Part shown: piece after piece, positions 7,799 through 18,538 of the stretch | Numbering within the stretch: position 1 is the stretch's first letter | How the letters are laid out: each line of letters opens with the position of its first letter | Assembly: GCF_006716115.1 (NCBI RefSeq) | Contig: NZ_VFOO01000001.1 | Span: 2,852,001 to 2,916,000 of the forward strand | DNA length: 64,000 nucleotides | Direction of reading: 5' to 3' | From: Subtercola boreus | Lineage (GTDB): Bacteria > Actinomycetota > Actinomycetes > Actinomycetales > Microbacteriaceae | Made by a program: the position numbers and the translations under genes | Notes under the pieces: generated by a model | What the model was told of the DNA's origin: nothing | Database searches by the model: none | The model's input: the letters and a program-made list of their open reading frames with translations, nothing else

Positions 7799-9313
7799 AT
7801 GGCAAAGACGCCCCACTCGGCCGGCACCGCCGGTACGGCCCGCACCTCCGGCCCCGGCCGCAGCAGAAGACGCCTCGACCGCGCGCACTACCTCTACCTG
7901 TTCGTCATCGTCGCCGTCGCTGCGGGCATCGCGGTCGGACTCCTCGCCCCCGAGTTCGCGAAAGGGCTGAAGCCGCTCGGCGACGGCTTCGTCGCGCTTA
8001 TCAAGATGATGATCGCGCCCATCATCTTCTGCACCATCGTGCTGGGCGTCGGATCGATCGCGAAGGCGGCCACCGTCGGCAAGATCGGCGGACTGGCCCT
8101 CGGCTACTTCATCATCATGTCGACGTTCGCTCTCGGTATCGGACTGGTCGTCGGGAACATCATCCACCCGGGTGACGGACTGAACATCGCCAACGCGACC
8201 TACGACACGACGACGCTGGCGCCGGCCGATTCGACGCAGTTCATCCTCGGCATCATTCCGACCTCGCTGCTTTCCTCGCTGACCGCCGGCAACATCCTGC
8301 AGGTGCTGTTCGTGGCGCTGCTGGTGGGCTTCGCGCTGCAGCACCTGGGTGCGAAGGGCAAGCCGATCCTGAACGCGATCGGGCAGATCCAGGTGCTGGT
8401 GTTCCGCATCCTGTCGATGATCATGTGGGTTGCGCCGATCGGCGCGTTCGGTGCCATCGCGGCGGTCGTCGGCAGCAGCGGCGCGGCCGCACTGGTGAGT
8501 CTCGGCACGCTGATGATCGCCTTCTACATCACCTGCGCGCTGTTCATCGTGGTCATTCTCGGCGGGCTGCTGTGGCTGTCGGCACGCACGAACATCTTCC
8601 AGCTGATGCGCTACCTCGGCCGCGAGTACCTGCTGATCGTGTCGACGTCGTCGAGCGAGGTCGCCCTGCCGCGCCTGATCGCGAAGATGGAGCACGTGGG
8701 CGTCACCAAGTCGGTGGTGGGCATCACGGTTCCCACTGGGTACTCGTTCAACCTCGACGGAACCGCGATCTACCTCACCATGTCGTCGCTGTTCATCGCC
8801 AACGCCATGGGCACGCCGCTGAGCATCGGCGAGCAGATCTCGCTGCTGCTGTTCATGATGATCGCCTCGAAGGGCGCTGCAGGCGTATCCGGTGCCGGGA
8901 TCGCCACCCTCGCCGGCGGCCTGCAGGCCCACCGCCCCGACCTCGTGAACGGCGTCGGCGTGATCGTCGGCATCGACCGCTTCATGTCGGAGGCCCGCGC
9001 GCTGACGAACTTCACCGGGAACGCGGTGGCGACCATCCTGATCGGCACCTGGACGAAGCAGATCGACCACGAGCGCGTGCGCGCGGTGCTCTCCCGGCAG
9101 CTGCCGTTCGACGAGGCGACGATGAGCACGGAGGACGACGAGCCGCACGTGGGCGGGGCGGGCGACGCGGGCTCGGCGGGCTCAGCCGGCTCGGGCTCGG
9201 CGGGCGCCGCGGGCTCGACGGGCGACGTGGATGCCGCGGCCCACGCCAAGGTGACCACCTCGGAGATCGCTGCCATCGTCGACGGCCCCGTCGGGAGCCG
9301 CCGCTCCCGCTGA
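7799..9313 (+). CDS. dctA: Dicarboxylate:cation symporter, DctA family
   Basis: This 504-residue carrier (DAACS family) has the conserved GLT-type core: LIKMMIAPIIFCTIVLG, the serine-rich stretch SASSSEVALP-like (here STSSSEVALPRL), GYSFNLDGTAIY and the aspartate-bearing helix GIDRFMSEARALTNFTGN. It would import succinate, malate or fumarate with Na+ or H+. The C-terminus (from about residue 440) is an extra Gly/Ala/Ser-rich tail not needed for transport. The ATG at 7799 follows GAAAGG. The divergent CitA/CitB-type system is its likely controller. Confidence 0.92.
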   Translation: MAKTPHSAGTAGTARTSGPGRSRRRLDRAHYLYLFVIVAVAAGIAVGLLAPEFAKGLKPLGDGFVALIKMMIAPIIFCTIVLGVGSIAKAATVGKIGGLALGYFIIMSTFALGIGLVVGNIIHPGDGLNIANATYDTTTLAPADSTQFILGIIPTSLLSSLTAGNILQVLFVALLVGFALQHLGAKGKPILNAIGQIQVLVFRILSMIMWVAPIGAFGAIAAVVGSSGAAALVSLGTLMIAFYITCALFIVVILGGLLWLSARTNIFQLMRYLGREYLLIVSTSSSEVALPRLIAKMEHVGVTKSVVGITVPTGYSFNLDGTAIYLTMSSLFIANAMGTPLSIGEQISLLLFMMIASKGAAGVSGAGIATLAGGLQAHRPDLVNGVGVIVGIDRFMSEARALTNFTGNAVATILIGTWTKQIDHERVRAVLSRQLPFDEATMSTEDDEPHVGGAGDAGSAGSAGSGSAGAAGSTGDVDAAAHAKVTTSEIAAIVDGPVGSRRSR

Positions 9314-9326
9314 GCCGCGGCACCAC

Positions 9327-9400
9327 GCGCGAACGGACGTCGCTGGGCCGACACGCCTCCGCAGAGGCGGTCGTGTTGGCCCAGCCTCGTCCGTTCGCGC
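9327..9400. repeat. Long intergenic hairpin
   Basis: The arms 9327-9354 and 9373-9400 pair over 28 bp with two mismatches and one G-T, topped by a second short stem (GCCTC/GAGGC, loop CGCA). It lies 13 bases after the dctA stop. There is no T tract, so it is not a standard intrinsic terminator, although it could stop or protect the dctA transcript. Confidence 0.85.
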
Positions 9401-9457
9401 TGTCGCAGGGACAGCCGCGACATCCGCGCGGGCAGCCGCGGGGCCGCGCAGAGCGCC

Positions 9458-9472
9458 TAGGCTCGGGGGGTG
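9458..9472 (+). promoter_or_regulatory. Leaderless promoter of the peptide-type ABC operon
   Basis: TAGGCT at 9458-9463 is followed after six bases by the GTG start at 9470. This spacing is what leaderless actinobacterial transcripts show, with transcription starting at the G of GTG. Confidence 0.55.
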
Positions 9473-10540
9473 ACCTCCCTCGCCGACGCCGCCGGTTCGC
9501 CGGGCCCCGGCGGGGCCAGCAGCGCGGGCAGCGCGGGAGCGCCTCGCGCGAGGCCGCGCGGGCGGAGCGGCGGGGCCAGGCGGAGCGGCGCGGCCGGACG
9601 GGCGGCACGGTGGGCCGCCACGCGCGTCGCCGGGGCGGTTTTCGTGCTGTGGGCGGTCGCCACGCTCATCTTCTTCGGCATCCGGCTGATCCCGGGTGAC
9701 CCGGCGGAGGCGATCCTCGGCGGGCCGGGATCCCGCGCGACGCCCGAGGCGCTGGCCCAGGCACGCGCCGAGTTCGGGCTCGACCAGCCCCTGTTCACGC
9801 AGTACCTCGGCGAGCTGGGGCGGCTCGCGACCGGCGACTTCGGCACGTCGTACGCCTTGAAGGTGCCGGTCGGGCAGGTCATCCTCGACGGCCTCGGCAG
9901 CACACTCGTGCTCACCGTCGTCTCCCTCGCGGTCGCCTGGCTGCTCGCCATCGCCCTCGCCCTCTGGGCAACACGGGGCGGACGGGTCGCGGCAGCGGTC
10001 TCGACGGTGCTCGAGATCGTCGCCGCTGCCGTGCCGAACTTCTGGCTCGGTACGATCCTGATCCTGCTGTTCAGCGTGGGGCTGGGCTGGCTTCCGGCGA
10101 TCAGTACGCCGGGCATCCCGGGCCTCGTGTTGCCGGTGCTCACGTTGGCGATCCCGCTGGCCGGGTTTCTGGGGCAACTGATGCGCGAGTCGGTGCTGAA
10201 CGCTCTGGATGCCCCGTTCACGGTCTCCGCGCGGGCCCGGGGTGAGAGCGAGACCGGTGTGCGGCTGATCCATGCGCTCCGGCACGCTGCGCTGCCCGCG
10301 ATCAGCCTGTCGGGCTGGGCGTTCGGGTCGCTGATCAGCGGCGCGGTCGTCGTGGAGACGGTGTTCGCGCGCCCCGGCGTCGGACGCACGCTGCTCAACG
10401 CGGTGCTCATCAGGGACGTTCCTGTGGTCATCGGCGTCGTCATGGTGGTTGCGCTGGTGTACATCGTGGTGACGATCGCGACGGATCTCGCCGACCGGAT
10501 CGCCGACCCGCGGCTCCGGATGCAGGGCGGCGAACGGTGA
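9470..10540 (+). CDS. ABC transporter permease, DppB/OppB type
   Basis: This 356-residue permease of the peptide/nickel transporter class has a basic, Gly/Ala/Ser-rich N-terminus of about 50 residues, the first helix, the family signature IRLIPGDPAEAILGGPGS, then five further helices. The EAA-like loop SARARGESETGVRLIHALRH is present. The GTG start at 9470 is supported by the leaderless -10 box. Its stop overlaps the next permease gene (GTGA). It probably imports oligopeptides, nickel or a metallophore; the class cannot be narrowed because no binding protein is encoded here. Confidence 0.88.
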   Translation: MTSLADAAGSPGPGGASSAGSAGAPRARPRGRSGGARRSGAAGRAARWAATRVAGAVFVLWAVATLIFFGIRLIPGDPAEAILGGPGSRATPEALAQARAEFGLDQPLFTQYLGELGRLATGDFGTSYALKVPVGQVILDGLGSTLVLTVVSLAVAWLLAIALALWATRGGRVAAAVSTVLEIVAAAVPNFWLGTILILLFSVGLGWLPAISTPGIPGLVLPVLTLAIPLAGFLGQLMRESVLNALDAPFTVSARARGESETGVRLIHALRHAALPAISLSGWAFGSLISGAVVVETVFARPGVGRTLLNAVLIRDVPVVIGVVMVVALVYIVVTIATDLADRIADPRLRMQGGER

Positions 10541-11459
10541 GCGGGTCGGCGGGCGCGCCGCTGCTGCCACCGACGCCGACGCCGACGCCGACGGCCGCAG
10601 GCTCCCCGGTCAGGGATGGCGGGCGTGGCAGCGCCGCGCTCGCCGCGCTCGGCGCCCTCCGCCACCTCCACGCAGCGGAGATCGCCGCCGCCCTCGTGCT
10701 GCTCTTCCTCCTCGTCGCCGCGATCGCCCCCCAGCTGCTCACGGCGAGCGACCCCCTCGGCATCGCACCCGCCGACGCCTTCACGCCGCCGTCGCCCGGG
10801 CACTGGTTCGGCACCGACGAGTCCGGGCGCGACATCTTCACCCGGGTCGTCTACGGAGCGCGGTCGTCGCTCGTCATCGGCGTCGCGGCGACGGCGATCG
10901 GGCTGGTGCTGGCGGTCGTCCTCGGCTCCCTCGCCGGCCTCGGTCCGCGCCCGGTCGACTTCGGCGTGAACCGGCTGCTCGAGGTGCTGTTCGCGTTCCC
11001 GGGCCTGCTGCTGGCGCTGCTGTTCATCACGATCTTCGGGCCGGGAGTGGCGACGTCGACGGTCGCAGTGGGGCTCGCGACGGCGCCCGGCTATGCGCGG
11101 ATCATCCGGTCCGAGATCCGGTCGATCCGTGGATCGGGGTACATCGAGTCCGCGACGGTGCTCGGACGGAGCCCGGCGCAGATCTTCCGGCGACACATCC
11201 TGCCGAACGTGGCCGCCGGGCTCTTCGCGCTCGCGACGCTCGGGGTCGGGCAGGCGATCGTCTGGGCGGCAGCGCTCAGCTTCCTCGGGCTGGGCGCGGT
11301 GCCGCCGGCCGCGGAGTGGGGCGCGATGCTGTCGGCGGGGCGCACCTACATCTCGGTGGCGTGGTGGCTGACGTTCTTCCCCGGGGCGTTCGTGGTGCTG
11401 GCGGCGGCGTCGGCGACGCTGCTCGGGCGGGGCCTCCAGCGACGGAACCGGGAGCGGTG

Positions 11460-11460
<1 letters not shown>
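10537..11460 (+). CDS. ABC transporter permease, DppC/OppC type
   Basis: This 307-residue second permease has the N-terminal signature seen in DppC proteins (HWFGTDESGRDIFTRVVYGA, about residues 90-108), five to six helices and the loop YIESATVLGRSPAQIFRRHI. The first 30 residues are low-complexity (repeated PTPT units). It overlaps its upstream neighbour by four bases and its ATPase gene by one base, so the three genes form one translationally coupled unit. Confidence 0.88.
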
Positions 11461-13403
<1,943 letters not shown>

Positions 13404-13495
13404 ACCGCACGCGGACCGACGACCGCGGGCATCCGGAACCTAGTGCCGCGCCCGAGCCCACCCCAACGCTGGGGACGGCCCCGGTCATCCGGAAC

Positions 13496-13789
13496 CTAGA
13501 GCGTGAAGGCCGTCTCGAACAACGTCAGTACCGGCGGGCCGGCCAGGATGGTGCCGAGCGAGCTCTTGCCCTCGTCGGTCGCCCGCCAGGCGCGGTAGGC
13601 CGTGTCGGCCTCAATCGACTCCCAGCGTTCGACGATGGTGACGTGCGCGGCATCAGCGCGGTCGATGAGCACGTCGACACCCAGGTTGCCCTCCCGGGCG
13701 CGGGTCTGGGTCAGCACACTGCGGATCACGGCCTCGGATTCGGGGACGGCTTCGGCCTTCAGACGCAGTTCGAGCAGGGCGGTGATCAT
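13496..13789 (-). CDS. Antibiotic-biosynthesis-monooxygenase-like small protein (YgiN type)
   Basis: This 97-residue protein has the ABM ferredoxin-like fold: strand MITALLELRLK, a central helix (ESEAVIRSVLTQTRAREGN), strands VDVLIDRADAAHVTIVERW, and a C-terminal TLFETAFTL strand. Members are dimeric and act on quinones or serve as small-molecule-binding proteins; a cofactor is often absent. The ATG at 13789 has GAAGGAG upstream. It faces the ABC operon tail-to-tail and is divergent from the kinase gene at 13956. The exact substrate is unknown. Confidence 0.75.
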   Translation of the reverse strand: MITALLELRLKAEAVPESEAVIRSVLTQTRAREGNLGVDVLIDRADAAHVTIVERWESIEADTAYRAWRATDEGKSSLGTILAGPPVLTLFETAFTL

Positions 13790-13943
13790 GGTTCTCCTTC
13801 GTCGGTGCGCGGAACGGTCACGCTCGCGCGCAGTACACCCAACCTGCCACAGCCTGCATCGATTCCTCCATCGGAGGGATGATTTTCCCCGCCGATCGCT
13901 CCCGGATCCGCACGACGCTGGCCCCTTCGCCACGAGCGCCGCC

Positions 13944-13958
13944 TACGGTGTTCTTATG
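13944..13958 (+). promoter_or_regulatory. Leaderless promoter of the two-component operon
   Basis: TACGGT at 13944-13949 is six bases before the ATG at 13956, with no ribosome site between them. This indicates a leaderless start. Confidence 0.55.
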
Positions 13959-15326
13959 GTCCGCGCTCTCACCTCCCGCCAGTTGGGAATCGACATCGGT
14001 GTTGCGGCCGTCCTCGTGATCATCGCGATCGCGTACACGGCCCAGACCGGCTACATCGGTTTTGCTGAGACGGCCGTGTCGTTCGGCCTGGGCGCGGCAC
14101 TCGCGCTCCGCCGGTTCAGCCCGCCGCTCGCGCTCGGCTTCGCCTGGCTGATCGCTCTGCTGCAGATGATGCTCCGCCAGGACCCCGGGCTCGCCGACCT
14201 CGCGATCCTGCCCATCCTCTATTCGACCGCCGCGTACGGGCCCAGCGTGCTGCGCTGGCTCGGCTTCGCCTCGACGTTCGTCGGGGCAGGCATCGCGACG
14301 CTCTACACCGTCACGGTTCCCGCTCTCCTCAGCTATGCGACGCCGTCCGTGATCTACGACGGTCTGCGGGCCGGGCTGAACGGTGAGTTGGCGACGGCGG
14401 CGCAGAGCACCCTGATCGTCTTCACGGGATCGCTGGCGGTGTTCATCCTGAGCTGGGTGCTGGGTGTGCTGACGCGCGCGTTCTCCCGTTCCGAAGCGAG
14501 CCGTGCAGCCCAAGCGGCTGCCGAGAACGACCGGCTGCTCGCCGAGCAGGCGGTGATCGTGGAACAGGAGCGCAACCGCATCGCCCGCGACATGCACGAC
14601 ATCGTCGCCCACTCGCTCGCCGTGGTCATCGCTCAGGCCGATGGTGCCCGATACCTGCATGCCGCTTCGGCTATGGGACCCGTCGAGGGAGCCGACGATC
14701 TCGTCGGGGATTCGCTCACGACGATCGCCACCACCGCCCGCGGGGCTCTGGCAGACGTGCGGGTGCTGTTGGGCGAACTCCGGCACCAGGAATCGACGGC
14801 GCCGCAGCCGGGTCTCGGGGAGCTGGATGATCTGGCCGCCCAGTTCCGTTCGACAGGTCTCGCGGTCGAACTCCATTCGAGCGGCATCCCGAGCCCTCTT
14901 GGCGCGACACGCGAGCTCGCCGTCTACCGGATCGTGCAGGAGGCGCTGACGAACACCCTCCGGCATGCCGACCAGTCGAAGCCCGTGGTCGTCGCGCTCG
15001 ACTGGGGGCGGGAGGATCTCTGGCTGACGGTGACGAGCGCGCTTCTCGCCGATCGTGGTGCTGCGGCGGCCGACCTCGCCATGCCCGCGCGGGCGCCCTC
15101 TGCGGCCGTGACCGCTGACCGATCGGCGATGACATATGCCGGTCACGGCATACCCGGCATGGTCGAACGCGCCGCCCTCGCTGGCGGACACCTGGCTGCG
15201 GCACCTCGCGGCACCCTCTTCGTGGTCTCTGCACAGCTTCCCGTCCCGGCCGAATCTGTCGCCACAGCGTCGGTCAGCACTGAGTCCGACACGGCGCAGG
15301 CTGCGACACAGGCCGCCACCGCATGA
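13956..15326 (+). CDS. Sensor histidine kinase, NarL/DesK group (HisKA_3)
   Basis: This 456-residue membrane kinase has four to six N-terminal helices with little extracellular sequence, a coiled segment (about 175-200), and the HisKA_3 dimerisation helix containing RIARDMHDIVAHSLAVV with the phospho-histidine. The ATPase part has YRIVQEALTNTLRHA and GHGIPGMVERAALAGG. It overlaps the response regulator gene by four bases. Because the exporter genes follow directly, it probably monitors the envelope (drug, peptide or lipid stress), as such kinase-exporter clusters often do; this is inference. Confidence 0.9.
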   Translation: MVRALTSRQLGIDIGVAAVLVIIAIAYTAQTGYIGFAETAVSFGLGAALALRRFSPPLALGFAWLIALLQMMLRQDPGLADLAILPILYSTAAYGPSVLRWLGFASTFVGAGIATLYTVTVPALLSYATPSVIYDGLRAGLNGELATAAQSTLIVFTGSLAVFILSWVLGVLTRAFSRSEASRAAQAAAENDRLLAEQAVIVEQERNRIARDMHDIVAHSLAVVIAQADGARYLHAASAMGPVEGADDLVGDSLTTIATTARGALADVRVLLGELRHQESTAPQPGLGELDDLAAQFRSTGLAVELHSSGIPSPLGATRELAVYRIVQEALTNTLRHADQSKPVVVALDWGREDLWLTVTSALLADRGAAAADLAMPARAPSAAVTADRSAMTYAGHGIPGMVERAALAGGHLAAAPRGTLFVVSAQLPVPAESVATASVSTESDTAQAATQAATA

Positions 15327-15997
15327 GCGACACCCTGGTCATCCGGGTCGCTCTCGTCGACGACCAGGCCCTCTTCCGCTCCGGGCTCCGGATGCTCGTG
15401 GCGAGCCAGCCCGACCTGACCCTCGTGGGCGAGGCCGCCGACGGCACCTCCAGTATCCCGATGGCAGCCGAGACCCACCCCGATGTCATCCTGATGGACG
15501 TGCGGATGCCCGGCATGAACGGTATCGAGGCCACCCAGCGCATTCTGGCGGCGGCGGATGCCCGGGGTGCCGCGCGGCCGCGCATCATCGTGCTGACCAC
15601 CTTCGACCTCGACGAGGCCGCCGCGCGTGCCATCCGCAGCGGGGCCAGCGGATTCGTGCTGAAGGACGCCGAACCAACCTTCCTGCTCTCAGCGATCCGG
15701 ATGGTGCACACCGGCAGTGCCGTGATAGCCCCCTCTGCCACGCGCGAACTCTTCGACCGTTTCACGGAGGGTTCGGCGAAGTCTCCCCCACCGGCCACCT
15801 TCCAGACCCTGACCACCCGGGAGCGGGCGATCTTCAGCCAGGTGGCCCGTGGCCTCAGCAACGCGGAGATCGCCGCCGACGAATTCGTCAGCGAGGCAAC
15901 GGTCAAGACGCACCTCAGTCGCGTGCTCGGCAAGTTGGGTCTCCGCGACCGCGTGCAGCTCGTGGTGTTCGCCTACGAGCACGGCCTCGCCGGCTGA
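15323..15997 (+). CDS. NarL/LuxR-family response regulator
   Basis: This 224-residue regulator has a receiver domain (VDDQALFRSG, phosphoacceptor D59 in VILMDVRMPG, T/S and K conserved in VLTTFDLDE and FVLKDAEP) and a C-terminal LuxR helix-turn-helix (LTTRERAIFSQVARGLSNAE ... KTHLSRVLGKLGLRDRVQ). It is coupled to the kinase by an ATGA-type overlap. The exporter starting at 16120 is the likely target. Confidence 0.92.
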   Translation: MSDTLVIRVALVDDQALFRSGLRMLVASQPDLTLVGEAADGTSSIPMAAETHPDVILMDVRMPGMNGIEATQRILAAADARGAARPRIIVLTTFDLDEAAARAIRSGASGFVLKDAEPTFLLSAIRMVHTGSAVIAPSATRELFDRFTEGSAKSPPPATFQTLTTRERAIFSQVARGLSNAEIAADEFVSEATVKTHLSRVLGKLGLRDRVQLVVFAYEHGLAG

Positions 15998-16107
15998 CGC
16001 CACCTCATCTGCCCCCGCTCGCACCCAGCGCCCGCTCAGCACACACCTCATCCCTTCGGCTGACCCCGGTCATCCGTTTGAGCGATCCGCCCGGCCCGCG
16101 CCTTTCC

Positions 16108-16122
16108 TATGGTCAGAACATG
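16108..16122 (+). promoter_or_regulatory. Leaderless promoter of the exporter operon
   Basis: TATGGT at 16108-16113 lies six bases before the ATG at 16120. No good -35 is present at the normal distance, which fits a promoter that needs an activator such as the adjacent response regulator. Confidence 0.5.
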
Positions 16123-16920
16123 ACCCCCGAAACCCTCACCCCGCCCCTCCCGGCCCGCCAGCATGTCAGTGCTGCCCGACAGGCGCCGATCGCCGAGGTA
16201 CTGAACCTCAGCAAGAGCTTCGGCTCCGACTCCGCCGCCGTGACTGCGCTGGCGAACGTGACCCTGCGGCTCGAAGCGGGCAGCTTCACCGCGATCATGG
16301 GACCGAGCGGCTCGGGCAAGTCCACGCTCATGCACATCATGGCCGGGCTCGACTCCGCGACATCCGGAACCGTCTCCCTCGGCGGAACCGACATCACCCG
16401 CCTCGACGACCGCGCACTCACGCTGCTGCGTCGTCGCCGGATCGGGTTCGTGTTCCGGTCGTTCAATCTGGTGCCGACGCTCGATGCTCGGCAGAACATC
16501 CTGCTGCCGTTCGAGCTCGACGGGCATACCCCCGACGCTGAGGAGAGCGCCCGCATGCTCACCCTCGTCGACGCGCTCGGGCTCACGGCGCGTCTCGGCC
16601 ACCGCCCCCATGAGCTGTCGGGCGGGCAGCAGCAACGGGTCGCGATCGCCCGGGCTCTCGTCACCCGCCCCGACCTCGTCTTCGCCGACGAACCCACCGG
16701 CAACCTCGACTCGGCGTCGAGCCGCGACGTGCTCGCCCTGCTCGCCGCGGCCAGCCGGGAGCACGACCAGAGCATCGCCATGGTGACCCACGACCCTGTC
16801 GCCGCGAGCTTCGCGGACCGCATCGTCTTCCTCGCCGACGGACGGGTGGTGGATGATCGGGGCCCCTCCTCCGCGCACGAGATCAGCCGGCTCATGCTCG
16901 AGCTCGAGGCCCGCGCGTGA
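16120..16920 (+). CDS. ABC exporter ATPase, MacB/LolD type
   Basis: This 266-residue ATPase has Walker [12 protein letters not shown], signature [15 protein letters not shown], Walker [13 protein letters not shown] and the H-loop MVTHD. The Q-loop, normally FVFQSFNL in this family, reads FVFRSFNL: codon 113 (16456-16458) is CGG for arginine where CAG for glutamine is expected. That glutamine normally helps place magnesium and the attacking water and links to the membrane part. It partners with the FtsX-type permease, whose GTG start overlaps its stop. The likely role is export of, or resistance to, lipids or peptides. Confidence 0.9.
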   Translation: MTPETLTPPLPARQHVSAARQAPIAEVLNLSKSFGSDSAAVTALANVTLRLEAGSFTAIMGPSGSGKSTLMHIMAGLDSATSGTVSLGGTDITRLDDRALTLLRRRRIGFVFRSFNLVPTLDARQNILLPFELDGHTPDAEESARMLTLVDALGLTARLGHRPHELSGGQQQRVAIARALVTRPDLVFADEPTGNLDSASSRDVLALLAAASREHDQSIAMVTHDPVAASFADRIVFLADGRVVDDRGPSSAHEISRLMLELEARA

Positions 16921-18371
16921 GCGGGTTCGCCCGCGCCGGCCGGAGCGCCGCTCGCCGCACGCCGGCCGGCCGGAGCGTCGCCGCCCTCCGGGAGCACACC
17001 CCGAGCATCCTCGTCGCCGCCCTTAGCGCCGCCTTCGGCGTCTCGCTGCTCGAAACCGTGAGCGTGCTCACCACCGCCATCGCCGCCGACGACGTCACCG
17101 GCGCCAGCGCCACCGTCGCATTCATCCTGCCGGTCGCCGCCGTCGTCTTCGTGAGTATCGCGGTGTACGTCGGCGCCGTCGTCACGGCCAACAGCTTCCA
17201 GACGATCATCGCCGGCCGCACCCGCGCGATCGCCCTGCGCCGTCTGATCGGCTCCGATGCACGGTCGGAACGGGCAGCCGTCACCCGCGAGGGGCTCTTC
17301 GTCGGCGTGCTGGGCGCCCTGCTCGGGGCACTCGGCGGAACCGTCGTCACGATCCTCCTCACAGCCTCGACCGTCGCGCTCGGGCTGCTGCCCGACCTGC
17401 CCTACGCGCCCGTCACCCCGACGGTCGCGCTTCCCGTGGTCGCGGTGGTGCTCACCACCTGGGCTGCATCGTGGGTCGGATCCCGCAGCGTGCTCGCCGT
17501 GACGCCCCTGCAGGCGATCGGCGCGGCGGGCGAGGCTAACCAGCGTGAGGCCGCTGGCGGCCCGGCCCGGGCGGTGGTCGCGGTGTCGCTGTTCCTCATC
17601 GGCGACGTGCTCCTCGCAGCGGGGGTCTTCGTCGGGCTCAGCGACCCGAGCGGCGTTCTCGTCGCGCTCGCCGGCGGCATCGTGTCGTTCCTCGGAGTGG
17701 TGGTCGGGGCGAACAGGGTGCTGCCGGTCATCCTGAGCGCCGTCGGCCACCTCTTCGGACGCGGACCGACCGCCCGCCTGGCCGCCCGGAACGCCGTGCG
17801 GAACCCCGAACGGAGCGCCCGTTCGACCGTCGGCCTGCTGATCGGCGTGACGCTCATCACCACATTCGCGGTCGCGACGGCGGGCTTCCAGCAGATGATC
17901 CACACAGCGCAGGCCGCTCAGCCGGAGGTGTACGAAGGGGTCGACCGGATGCTCGTCACCACCGTGGCCGTCTTCTCGGCCCTGATGGGATTCAGCGCCC
18001 TCATCGCGGCTGTCGGCCTCGTCACGACCCTCTCGCTCAGCGTGCTGCAACGCACCCGCGAACTCGGACTGCTGCGCGCTCTCGGCTTCACCCGCGGGCA
18101 GCTGCGCCGGATGATCGTGGCAGAGAGCGCGGCCCTGACCCTCTCGGCGGTCGCACTCGGCCTCGCGCTCGGAACGTTCTACGGCTGGGCCGGAGCCCAG
18201 TCACTGCTCGGCGGGATCTCCGGAAGTCCCGGCCTCGTGCCGCCCACCGTCCCCGCACTCCTGCTCGCGGCCGTCGCCCTCGCGGCGGCGCTCCTCACGC
18301 TGCTCGCGTCGCTCGCGCCCGCCCGCCGCGCCACCCGCCTCGCTCCGACAGCGGCTCTCGCCTCCCCCTGA
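16917..18371 (+). CDS. FtsX-like ABC permease
   Basis: This 484-residue permease has two sets of FtsX-type helices: an N-terminal half (about 25-205) and a C-terminal half (about 320-480) that contains the typical [20 protein letters not shown] motif near residue 375, followed by helices and an Arg/Ala-rich end. It forms the membrane part of the exporter with the preceding ATPase. There is no large extracytoplasmic MacB domain, so it resembles BceB/YtrF-like or DUF214 permeases. Confidence 0.88.
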   Translation: MSGFARAGRSAARRTPAGRSVAALREHTPSILVAALSAAFGVSLLETVSVLTTAIAADDVTGASATVAFILPVAAVVFVSIAVYVGAVVTANSFQTIIAGRTRAIALRRLIGSDARSERAAVTREGLFVGVLGALLGALGGTVVTILLTASTVALGLLPDLPYAPVTPTVALPVVAVVLTTWAASWVGSRSVLAVTPLQAIGAAGEANQREAAGGPARAVVAVSLFLIGDVLLAAGVFVGLSDPSGVLVALAGGIVSFLGVVVGANRVLPVILSAVGHLFGRGPTARLAARNAVRNPERSARSTVGLLIGVTLITTFAVATAGFQQMIHTAQAAQPEVYEGVDRMLVTTVAVFSALMGFSALIAAVGLVTTLSLSVLQRTRELGLLRALGFTRGQLRRMIVAESAALTLSAVALGLALGTFYGWAGAQSLLGGISGSPGLVPPTVPALLLAAVALAAALLTLLASLAPARRATRLAPTAALASP

Positions 18372-18383
18372 CCCGCGCGAAGA

Positions 18384-18458
18384 GCGATCGAGAGGACGCA
18401 AACTGCTCCAAAAGTCGCATCCTTCGACAGTTTGCGTCCTTTCGGCGAGGCCGATCGC
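18384..18458. repeat. Long intergenic palindrome related to the one at 45941
   Basis: The core arms GGACGCAAACTG (18394-18405) and CAGTTTGCGTCC (18428-18439) are perfect. Pairing continues outward to GCGATCG/CGATCGC (18384-18390, 18452-18458) with one G-T pair and a bulge. It begins 13 bases after the FtsX gene. The left arm and loop start (AGGACGCAAACTGCTCCAA) closely match the left arm of the hairpin inside the phosphoribosyltransferase gene at 45941, so the two are probably copies of one repeat. Confidence 0.85.
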
Positions 18459-18508
18459 GCTGCTCGCCCGCCCGCCTGCCCGTCAGGTTCGGACGCCGCA
18501 CGCCTGTC

Positions 18509-18534
18509 TACAATGGAGGCGAACCTCGGGAGGG
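18509..18534 (+). promoter_or_regulatory. -10 box TACAAT and strong ribosome site GGGAGGG
   Basis: TACAAT at 18509-18514 is a good -10 box. GGGAGGG at 18528-18534 is a near-ideal ribosome site four bases before CTG at 18539. The alternative GTG at 18698 has no such site, so this signal decides the start of the permease gene. Confidence 0.5.
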
Positions 18535-18538
18535 TCCC

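Noticed and set aside
13429-13499. Direct repeat CATCCGGAACCTAG at about 13431 and 13487 as possible attachment sites
   Set aside because: The copies are only 56 bases apart, lie in intergenic sequence between convergent genes, and no integrase is present. The word CATCCGGAAC also occurs elsewhere in genes.
16113-18050. A 645-codon open frame opposite the exporter genes
   Set aside because: The composition is that of a reverse-complement shadow, and the plus strand holds intact ABC motifs.
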